Source: WHTK01 sp965197795 (GTDB taxonomy: Bacteria; Chloroflexota; Dehalococcoidia; DSTF01; WHTK01). Taken from it: DNA of 64,000 bases. The stretch spans positions 124,001 through 188,000 of the forward strand of contig OZ240228.1 in assembly GCA_965197795.1 (NCBI GenBank), written 5' to 3'. The notes below the pieces were generated by a model. It was not told the DNA's origin. It saw only the letters and a program-made list of their open reading frames with translations, and searched no databases. Below are positions 58,355-64,000 of this stretch, piece after piece. Position numbers and translations under genes: made by a program. Each line of letters opens with the position of its first letter. Positions within the stretch are counted from its first letter, which is position 1.

Positions 58355-58624
58355 ATGTCCGAAGGCGCCGCCGAGTCCGAAGCGCTCACAGGAGGGGCAG
58401 ACGGCGGTGTAGCCGATGCCGAGCTGGAGGAAGTCGAGGAGATCGCGAATCTCGAGGCGTATCTCTCGAAGCTCAACGCTGAGGAGGCCACGGACCCCGG
58501 CGAGGAGGCCACGGACCCCGGCGAGGAGGTCACGGACCCCGGTGAGGCGGCTATGGAACCCGGCGAAACGGCCGTGAAGCCCGACGAAGAGCCTGAAGAC
58601 GAGCAAGACACCGAGTCCCTCTAG
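58355..58624 (+). CDS. Acidic protein with heptapeptide repeats, start uncertain
   Basis: At least 89 residues and strongly acidic: a helical part ADAELEEVEEIANLEAYLSK, then five 7-residue repeats (EEATDPG, EEATDPG, EEVTDPG, EAAMEPG, ETAVKPD) and the tail EEPEDEQDTESL. The same frame is already coding-like before the ATG (SDLQAFVEEDGFP), so the true start may be earlier. ATG 58260 in another frame (MRLFRKKQDSLAHQE) would join by a shift near 58305. The basic start and acidic repeat tail fit a small secreted or ribosome-independent acidic protein, but I recognise no family. It is divergent from thrC. Confidence 0.5.
   Translation: MSEGAAESEALTGGADGGVADAELEEVEEIANLEAYLSKLNAEEATDPGEEATDPGEEVTDPGEAAMEPGETAVKPDEEPEDEQDTESL
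58481..58585 (+). repeat. Five 21-bp tandem repeats inside the acidic protein gene
   Basis: The units start at 58481, 58502, 58523, 58544 and 58565, each coding for seven residues. The first two are identical (GAGGAGGCCACGGACCCCGG plus C), the third differs at two bases, and the last two are decayed. The gradient suggests recent expansion at the 5' end of the array. Confidence 0.88.
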
Positions 58625-58791
58625 GCTCTAAACAGGACGCGGTTGGCCGCGCGCTGGCGCTTCAGATTCGCTCTGTGAGTACCTGTCGCGGAGAATCCTT
58701 TCTAGTCACGTCGCACCAGAAGGCATCGTTCAGCGAAATCGAACTCGGCAGAGATAGCTCACGCCGCAAGATGCGCTAACATCAGGCTGAC

Positions 58792-59028
58792 ATGCCAGCC
58801 GTCACCAGACTCAGCCACGCGTCCTTTTCGTTTCCGACCTCGAACAGTCGGCCGTTTTACGAGGCAGCGTTCGGCCTCGAATTCGTCCGGGCCGCCCGGG
58901 CGCCGCGTTCTTTCGCGCGCCGGGTTCGGAGCAGCACCACGACCTGGCGCTGATGGAGGTTGGGCAGCACGCGCTCGCCCTGCCACAGGGATTTACTAAC
59001 TTTCTTTCAGGGGTCAAATTACTCATTT
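58792..59028 (+). pseudogene. Truncated VOC-family (glyoxalase/dioxygenase) remnant with several frameshifts
   Basis: ATG 58792 reads MPAVTRLSHA. After one shift LFVSDLEQSA follows, after another FYEAAFGLEFVRA, and after a third AAFFRAPGSEQHHDLALMEV then GQHALALP. The pieces are in the order of a VOC domain (first His in SHA, FYEAAFGLEF, second ligand region QHHDLAL). The domain then ends abruptly and the second half is missing. At least three shifts in 200 bp plus the truncation argue for a true remnant rather than read error alone. Confidence 0.62.
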
Positions 59029-59175
59029 GATGCTAAAATAGGACGTTCGAATAATGAATCTCCGTACTTTTCCAGCCTGTTCAAGTTGACACGCTTTCGT
59101 TCTCGAACCTTCGTTGCAATTGCGCTTCGCGTCCCTCGGAGAGATGCAAGCTCCCACTCCGAAAGGACGCACTAG

Positions 59176-60447
59176 TTGTCGTTTTCCAGCTTCAAGCTCA
59201 AGGCGAGCAGCATGGACGTGCTCGCCAAGCAGGGTATAACCGACCCTACCTCGATTCAGGTACAAGCCATCCCAATCATGCTCGAAGGCCGCGACATCAT
59301 CGGCCAGGCGCACACCGGCTCCGGCAAGACGCTTGCCTTCGGGCTGCCGATCGTCGAGACCTGCGACCCCGATTCCAATGCAACCCAGGCGCTGATTCTC
59401 TGTCCCACACGAGAACTGGCTCAACAGGTCGGCGGCGTCCTGGCGCAAATCGGCGAGCCAGCGGGCTTTAGCGTGACCACGGTGTACGGCGGCGTGGGCT
59501 ACGGGCCGCAGATAGACGCGCTGCACGCCGGACCGCAGATCGTCGTTGGTACGCCGGGACGAATCCTGGATCACCTGCAGCGCCGCACGTTGAGACTCGA
59601 CGCGATACGCGTATTCGTCCTGGACGAAGCGGACCAGATGCTGGACAAGGGCTTCGCCCCGGACGTTGAGCGGATCATTCGCCAGACGCCGAAGTCGCGA
59701 CAGACCGCGCTGTTTTCCGCCACGACGCCGGATTGGGTGAAACGCGTCTCAGCGCAGCACCTCAACGAGCCGGAAATTATCCACGTAGGTGAAGAGACCG
59801 AAGCACCGCCGGACATCGAGCACAGCATCATTGAGGTCTGGAGTGGCGAGAAGCTGCCCGTCTTGCTTAGCCTGCTCAGTCAGCCCATGGAAGGTGCGAC
59901 GCTGGTGTTCGGACGTACGCGTCACGGCGTGATCAACCTGGCGCGCCGACTGCAGAAGCTCGGCTTCGAGATCGAAGCGCTGCAGGGCGACCTCGGCCAG
60001 CCGGCGCGCGACCGCATCGTCAAGCGCTTCCGGGAGGGCCATTTGCCCATCCTTCTGGCGACCAACGTGGCAGCCCGCGGCCTCGACATGCTAAACATCG
60101 AGCGCGTGATCAACTACGACCTGCCGGAGACTAGCGACCTCTTCGTGCACCGCGTCGGCCGCACCGGCCGCATGGGCCGTTCCGGCGAGGCGATTACCCT
60201 GATCGCCGCGACGGACCTGCTCAAGATCCAGGAGATCGAACGCGACCTGGGGCGCAAGCTGCCCCGCATACCGGTGCCGCCGCCGGTCCAGATGCAGCCC
60301 GCGCAAACCGTACAGGCCAAGCCACGCCCCGTCATTGCCAAGGAGCTTTCGGCTACCCCCGCAGCCGCGAAGGACGAGACAGGCCAACCCCGCCGTCGCC
60401 GCCGCTCCAGGCGCAGGAAGCCGCAGCTGGCACAAGCCGGCGCTTAA
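59176..60447 (+). CDS. DEAD-box RNA helicase
   Basis: A 423-residue ATP-dependent RNA helicase. Q motif: FSSFKLKASSMDVLAKQGIT with GITDPTSIQVQAIP. Motif I AHTGSGKT, Ia PTRELAQQ, Ib TPGR, II DEADQM (so DEAD), III SAT, IV LVFGRTRHG, V TNVAARGLDM and VI HRVGRTGRMGR are all intact. The C-terminus is a basic tail (RRRRRSRRRKPQLAQAGA), as in RhlE- or CshA-like helicases that act on ribosome assembly or mRNA decay. The TTG start at 59176 keeps the upstream Phe of the Q motif; the first ATG would delete it. AAAGGA lies 10 nt upstream. Confidence 0.94.
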   Translation: MSFSSFKLKASSMDVLAKQGITDPTSIQVQAIPIMLEGRDIIGQAHTGSGKTLAFGLPIVETCDPDSNATQALILCPTRELAQQVGGVLAQIGEPAGFSVTTVYGGVGYGPQIDALHAGPQIVVGTPGRILDHLQRRTLRLDAIRVFVLDEADQMLDKGFAPDVERIIRQTPKSRQTALFSATTPDWVKRVSAQHLNEPEIIHVGEETEAPPDIEHSIIEVWSGEKLPVLLSLLSQPMEGATLVFGRTRHGVINLARRLQKLGFEIEALQGDLGQPARDRIVKRFREGHLPILLATNVAARGLDMLNIERVINYDLPETSDLFVHRVGRTGRMGRSGEAITLIAATDLLKIQEIERDLGRKLPRIPVPPPVQMQPAQTVQAKPRPVIAKELSATPAAAKDETGQPRRRRRSRRRKPQLAQAGA

Positions 60448-60516
60448 CGGCTGACCGACGCCTGGAACACTGGATGCCCTCCCACGAGAATCGTGGGGAG
60501 GATGAAGGAGTCGAAC

Positions 60517-60894
60517 ATGAAGCTCGGAGGTCACAGGCCCGGCAGTCTCACCGCATTCGTTGATGGGTCTACCGGGGAGATGCTGCTTCAAATAGCCGCC
60601 GATCCAAACGGTGATCCCAGTGTCGCCTTTCATCTTTTCGACTGCAACGGCAAAATGGTCAAGGACTCCGACGGCTTCAAGGCCTATCCCAAGGGCATCG
60701 AGGTGCGCGGCGCCAACGACGAGCAGCTCCTGGAGATACCGAACGATCCCAGTGGCAATGTGAAGTACCGCCTGTACAACTCGGACGGCCGGCTCCTGAC
60801 AGCGTCGGACGGCTCTCGCACCCAGATCCTCGGCGGCTTGCGCATCGAGGGCGCCAAGGCGCCGTCCCGGACCAAGCAGGTCACCAAGGCGTAG
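60517..60894 (+). CDS. Small internally duplicated beta-rich protein, unknown function
   Basis: ATG 60517 with AAGGAG 6 nt upstream gives 125 residues. Residues 21-66 and 69-113 are two copies of one unit: EMLLQIAADPNGDPSVAFHL and EQLLEIPNDPSGNVKYRLYN, then CNGKMVKDSDG and SDGRLLTASDG, then GIEVRG and GLRIEG. The tail is basic (SRTKQVTKA). No signal peptide is present, although the beta-strand pattern with repeated DP-G turns is like that of extracellular repeat domains. A hairpin, CCCACGA-GAA-TCGTGGG, at 60481-60497 precedes the ribosome-binding site, and it may be the helicase terminator or a leader structure. It follows the helicase by 69 bp. Confidence 0.72.
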   Translation: MKLGGHRPGSLTAFVDGSTGEMLLQIAADPNGDPSVAFHLFDCNGKMVKDSDGFKAYPKGIEVRGANDEQLLEIPNDPSGNVKYRLYNSDGRLLTASDGSRTQILGGLRIEGAKAPSRTKQVTKA

Positions 60895-61022
60895 CAGGTA
60901 ACTCAAGCCTACGGGTCGAAGGCGAAGGCGTGTTTCAGCCCCCAAAAGAGGGCTTACGAGCTCAAGAACGAGTGACGCCCGCAGCACCAGCTAACGCCGC
61001 CAGGACGACACCGTCCGGCTCT

Positions 61023-61163
61023 GTCGTCCTGAGTGAAAGCGAAGGACCAAAACGCAACGCCGTCGCAAGATGGCCCGTCCTGAGCAGGTAGTCTCCGTCA
61101 CATTGACGTGACGCCCGAATCAAACGTAACGCTCTGATCCTTCGGCAAGCGCCTCAGGATGAC
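61023..61163. repeat. Pair of inverted GTCNTCCTGAG-type repeats
   Basis: GTCGTCCTGAGTGAAAGCGA (61023-61042, continuing to 61048) and, in inverse orientation, GATCCTTCGGC...CAGGATGAC (61136-61163) face each other across 87 bp. They are of the same type as the units at 56.7-57.0 kb. A short palindrome CGTCAC-N6-GTGACG lies between them near 61096. The 300-bp gap holds no gene that I can support. Confidence 0.75.
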
Positions 61164-61195
61164 AGGACAAGACTCTCTAAATGGATTTTGCTTGA

Positions 61196-61429
61196 CTAGG
61201 CCGCGCCGCCGCGCCGGCGTCGATTAGGTTGCGCCCGCGGCGCAACCTCGCGGCCCGTGATTGCATCGAGGTGTTGTTTGCTGATCCTGACCTCTTTGCC
61301 GATCTGGGCCCGAGTGAACTCACCAAGTCCGAAGTCACGCAGCAGCTTACGTACCTGCGCCGGCCGCATCGAGAGGTAGGCGGCCGCCTGCTCGATCGTG
61401 AGGAAGTCGGGGAAAGGGTCGATATTCAT
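61196..61429 (-). CDS. Small helix-turn-helix (excisionase/MerR-like) DNA-binding protein
   Basis: A 77-residue protein of the excisionase-type HTH_17 group: FLTIEQAAAYLSMRPAQVRK with its recognition helix and LLRDFGLGEFTRAQIGKEVR as the wing, then ISKQHLDAITGRE. The tail is basic (RAQPNRRRRGGAA). Such proteins are found both in mobile elements and as orphan regulators. No integrase, phage gene or att-like repeat is nearby apart from the interspersed palindromes upstream, so the mobile-element link is weak. It lies just downstream of the ABC-2 permease gene end with 104 bp between. Confidence 0.78.
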   Translation of the reverse strand: MNIDPFPDFLTIEQAAAYLSMRPAQVRKLLRDFGLGEFTRAQIGKEVRISKQHLDAITGREVAPRAQPNRRRRGGAA

Positions 61430-61533
61430 AGCCGTGTCGACGGCGGGGCAGATAAGCTAACACGCGGTCCGCATCGCCTGTCAACGCGATGCTAGTCGGG
61501 CCTACCGCCGGACGATATCAGGGTCAACCCTGA

Positions 61534-62316
61534 TTACTTGATCAGGCGTCGTCGCATGGACCAGAGCGCCACCCAGTACAGCATTGCCGTCACGACGACG
61601 ATCCAGGCGAAGTCGACCAGGATACTTAACCCGAGGTCCCCGGTGACCCAGCCGCGCTGCAGGTCGACGACGTGGCTCAAGGGCAGGAACCAGGCGAAGA
61701 TCTGCATGCCGCTGGAAAGCTCGTCGGGCGGGAAGAAGACGCCGCCAACCCAGAACATCGGGATGATGATGAGGCTGACGAAGTAACCCAGCTGGGTCAC
61801 GCTGCTGACGAAGGAGGTCGCGAGCAGCGCCATGGCGCCGAACATGAAGCCGGCGAGAACGGCCGTCGGGATCGCCAGCAGGACGAGTGGCGAGTCGACG
61901 AGGCCCCAGACAGGCGTCAACGCGACTGAGATGATGACGAGGAAGACGCAGCTCAGCACGCCACGGCTGGCGGCCCAAGCGATCTCGCCGGTGATGACGT
62001 CGTCGATGCTCACGGGCGTGGCGATCATGGCGTCGTATGTCTTCTGGTACGCCATGCGGTTGTACGACGCCCAGGCGCCCTCGATGACGGCGGCCCACAT
62101 GATGTAGGCGGCCATAATCCCGGGCGTTAGGAACTGGATGTAGTCCTGGCCGCTCTCCAGCTCCACGAAGTGGCCCAAGCCGAGCCCGACGCCGAGAATG
62201 ACGACGAGCGGCTCGAATACCGGCCAGGCCAGTTCAGGCCCCCACATGTGCCGAAACACGTCGTTGTTGCGCTGCCAGACCTTGACCGTGCGGTATGAGA
62301 CGTCGACGGCCATCAT
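61534..62316 (-). CDS. ABC-2 type transporter permease (NodJ/DrrB-like)
   Basis: A 260-residue inner-membrane protein with six membrane segments: LAWPVFEPLVVILGVGLGLG, FLTPGIMAAYIMWAAVIEGA, GVLSCVFLVIISVALTPVWG, PLVLLAIPTAVLAGFMFGAM and FVSLIIIPMFWVGGVFFPPD (the ABC-2 signature), then LSILVDFAWIVVVTAMLYWV. It forms a half-exporter with the ATPase gene that precedes it and overlaps it by 4 bp. Drugs, lipids or polysaccharides are possible cargo. Confidence 0.9.
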   Translation of the reverse strand: MMAVDVSYRTVKVWQRNNDVFRHMWGPELAWPVFEPLVVILGVGLGLGHFVELESGQDYIQFLTPGIMAAYIMWAAVIEGAWASYNRMAYQKTYDAMIATPVSIDDVITGEIAWAASRGVLSCVFLVIISVALTPVWGLVDSPLVLLAIPTAVLAGFMFGAMALLATSFVSSVTQLGYFVSLIIIPMFWVGGVFFPPDELSSGMQIFAWFLPLSHVVDLQRGWVTGDLGLSILVDFAWIVVVTAMLYWVALWSMRRRLIK

Positions 62317-63251
62317 TCGCTCAGCTCTCTTCCCGTCAGGCGCAGGAAGACGTCCTCGAGTGACGCTTTGCGTAGCACAACAGCGCCATGCTCACTCAAG
62401 GAGCGGAGGTCCAGCCGCGAGGCACGCCGACCGTCGCGTTCGAAGATATAGGCGACGTCCTGCGTCTCCTCGATTTCATAGTCTCCTGCCAGGGCGGATA
62501 CGGCCGCCAAGGTCTCCTCGCGCTGCGCATCCTCCAGATGCACCTCGACGACTTCACTACCGATGATGCGTTCAACGAGCTCCGCAGGAGCACCGCGTTC
62601 GATGATCCCGCTGTCGTCCATGATGATGACACGGTCGCAAAGCTGAGCTGCCTCTTCCATGTAGTGCGTCGTCAGCAGCATTGTGATGCCTTCCCGCTTT
62701 AGCTGGCGCAGCTTTTGCCAGGTCAGCTGGCGTGCCTGCGGGTCGAGGCCTGTCGTGGGCTCGTCGAGGACGAGGAGCTCGGGATTGCTCATGAGCGCCC
62801 GCGCCACCGTCAGGCGTCGCTTCATGCCGCCGGAGAGGTTGTCGATCTTCTCGTGCGCCTTCTCGCTGAGAGCCATCAGCTCCAACACCTCCTGGGCCCG
62901 TCTGGCGGCTTGAGCGGACGGCACGTCGAAGTAGCGGGCGTAGGCGCGCAGGTTCTCGATCGCGGTGAGGTCCGTGTCCAGGTTGTCGTCTTGCGGCACC
63001 ACGCCGAGGCGCGCTTTGATACGCCGTGCGTCGGTTCGAGGGTCCATGCCGAGGACTCGAAGCGTCCCGGAGGTGATCGGCGAGACGCAGCAGATCATCC
63101 GGATCGTGCTGCTCTTGCCGGCGCCGTTCGGGCCCAGGAGGCCGAAGCACTCCCCGGCCTCGACCTCGAAGTCGATGCTGTCGACGGCTACCAGATTTCC
63201 GAAGCGCTTGGTCAGGCCACGCGCTTCTATGAGCACTTGTGACTGCATCAC
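62313..63251 (-). CDS. ABC-2 type transporter ATP-binding protein (NodI/DrrA-like)
   Basis: A 312-residue ABC ATPase. Walker A GPNGAGKSS, Q-loop GVVPQDDNLD, signature NLSGGMKRRLTVARALM, Walker B LLVLDEPTTGLD and H-loop LLTTHYMEEA are complete. The C-terminal 90 residues are the usual DrrA/NodI extension (IERGAPAELVERIIGSEVVE). It is the first gene of the two-gene exporter, and translation is coupled to the permease gene by ATGA. Its upstream gap to the alcohol dehydrogenase gene is a divergent promoter region. Confidence 0.93.
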   Translation of the reverse strand: MMQSQVLIEARGLTKRFGNLVAVDSIDFEVEAGECFGLLGPNGAGKSSTIRMICCVSPITSGTLRVLGMDPRTDARRIKARLGVVPQDDNLDTDLTAIENLRAYARYFDVPSAQAARRAQEVLELMALSEKAHEKIDNLSGGMKRRLTVARALMSNPELLVLDEPTTGLDPQARQLTWQKLRQLKREGITMLLTTHYMEEAAQLCDRVIIMDDSGIIERGAPAELVERIIGSEVVEVHLEDAQREETLAAVSALAGDYEIEETQDVAYIFERDGRRASRLDLRSLSEHGAVVLRKASLEDVFLRLTGRELSE

Positions 63252-63441
63252 GTAGACACCCTATCTCCAGCGACGCCTCAGCATCCCGGAGCAACAATAG
63301 ACAACAGTAGAAATGAAGGCGCGGTTGCTAGCCAGCCTTAAGCATCGTCGGAGCCTTTGCGTGGTACATTTTCGACTGTTATCCCGCCGACATCGTCCCG
63401 TACGAAGTTTATCGCTTCACCGACTCAACGCAGGAGACCTG

Positions 63442-64000
63442 ATGAAAGCTGCCGTCTTTGAGCGCGTAGGAAGTCCTCTGGTGATAGAGGATATACCCGC
63501 GCCGAAACCTCGCCAAGGAGAGGTCATGATGAAGGTGGCCGCCTGCGGCGTCTGCCACAGCGACCTCCACGTCATCAAGGGCGAGCTGCCCTATCCGACC
63601 CCCACCGTGCTCGGCCACGAGACCTCCGGCATCGTGATCGATGTCGCGCCTGATGTGGTCAACGTCAAGCCGGGCGACCGCGTCGTGAGCACGTTCATCC
63701 TGCCCTGCGGACGCTGCCCTGGCTGCGCCCGAGGCCGCGACGACCTCTGCGAGAACTTCTTCACTGTGCATCGCGCCAAGGGCGTTTTCTACGACGGCGA
63801 GACGCGCCTGCACCGCGCCGACGGCACGCCTCTGGCGATGTACAGCATGAGCGGCCTGGCCGAGTACTGCGTCGCGCCCGCCACCGCGGTCTTCCCGCTG
63901 CCGCCCGAGATCTCCCTGCAGGGAGCCTGCATCCTGGGCTGCGCCGTCCCGACCGCCTACAGCGCCGTGCGTCACCAGGGCGAGGTGCGCCCCGGTCAGA
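63442..64000 (+). CDS. Zinc-dependent alcohol dehydrogenase (partial, runs off the window)
   Basis: The first 186 residues of an MDR-family alcohol dehydrogenase. Catalytic zinc site: CGVCHSDLHV (Cys) and VLGHETSGIV (His-Glu). Structural zinc site: CGRCPGCARGRDDLCENF, all four Cys present. The C-terminal part of the catalytic domain is reached (GCAVPTAYSAVRHQGEV), just before the NAD-binding GxGxxG, which would lie outside. ATG 63442 has AGGAG 8 nt upstream. Divergent from the ABC exporter. Confidence 0.9.
   Translation, partial: MKAAVFERVGSPLVIEDIPAPKPRQGEVMMKVAACGVCHSDLHVIKGELPYPTPTVLGHETSGIVIDVAPDVVNVKPGDRVVSTFILPCGRCPGCARGRDDLCENFFTVHRAKGVFYDGETRLHRADGTPLAMYSMSGLAEYCVAPATAVFPLPPEISLQGACILGCAVPTAYSAVRHQGEVRPGQ

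Noticed and set aside
58177..58611. N-terminal extension of threonine synthase by 145 codons
   Set aside because: The extension is Ser/Pro/Gly repeat antisense to the 21-bp array of the acidic protein gene, and the family start MKSYLSHLDCTNC is at 58176.
56708..61163. CRISPR array
   Set aside because: The repeats are few, palindromic, unevenly spaced and in both orientations; no cas gene is present.
61196..61429. Excisionase gene as sign of a prophage or integrative element
   Set aside because: No integrase, phage structural gene, tRNA target or direct repeats nearby; the domain is also common in orphan regulators.
1..64000. tRNA or rRNA genes
   Set aside because: No cloverleaf with a T-loop GTTCRA box and no rRNA-like stretch was found in the intergenic regions that I read.

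Overview
The window is a GC-rich (by eye about 60-65 %), gene-dense bacterial chromosome segment. The gene set suggests a Chloroflexota bacterium, perhaps of the Dehalococcoidia type: an EtfD-EtfB-EtfA electron-transfer operon, LLM-type flavin oxidoreductase, stand-alone COG0620 methyltransferases, MoxR/DUF58/TgpA clusters, and scattered palindromic repeats of the TCATTGCGAGC...GCAATCTC and GTCATCCTGAG types. This placement is inference; there is no rRNA or tRNA gene in the window to settle it.

Layout. 0-6.4 kb: MoaD-like sulfur carrier, P-loop kinase-like protein, small membrane protein, CPA2 cation/proton antiporter, then dnaJ and prmA on the other strand, and an M23 peptidase lipoprotein. 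6.6-17.7 kb: two MoxR clusters meeting tail to tail 4 bp apart. The left one is moxR-DUF58-transglutaminase-like (+). The right one is moxR-DUF58-BatD-like-BatA-like-BatB/TPR fusion-DUF2007 (-), split by a palindrome-bracketed GIY-YIG gene. 17.7-24 kb: an accessory stretch with two COG0620 methionine-synthase-like genes, two nitroreductases and two dimeric alpha/beta-barrel monooxygenase-like genes, plus a degenerate inositol-phosphatase relative. Many of these are frame-disrupted. 24-29 kb: a Rieske-like protein without cluster ligands, an ECF sigma/anti-sigma pair, a siderophore-interacting flavoprotein and a methyltransferase. 29.6-34.2 kb: zinc-ribbon protein and the etf operon. 34.4-37.2 kb: a zinc/manganese-type ABC importer with its own promoter and candidate operator repeats. 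37-43 kb: small regulators, a J-domain protein, a luciferase-like oxidoreductase, GtrA and two PQQ-type sugar dehydrogenases (one frameshifted, one with an internal stop). 43.3-56.2 kb: carbohydrate metabolism (zwf, gnd, pgi in one operon, a divergent GH15 glycosidase, transketolase further on) with a surface acyltransferase, an aminotransferase, a broken HAD hydrolase and a low-GC methyltransferase between. 56.3-64 kb: cupin, threonine synthase, acidic repeat protein, glyoxalase remnant, DEAD-box helicase, an internally duplicated small protein, an HTH protein, an ABC-2 exporter and the start of a zinc alcohol dehydrogenase.

Two patterns run through the window. First, about a dozen otherwise recognisable genes are interrupted by single-base indels or nonsense codons. 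This points either to residual assembly error or to real decay in accessory regions. Second, three intact frames keep their fold but have lost catalytic or cofactor ligands by substitution: the transglutaminase-like protein, the Rieske-like protein and the inositol-phosphatase-like protein. Those losses cannot be explained by indel error, and they are the best candidates for undescribed biology here, together with the palindrome/GIY-YIG cassette.
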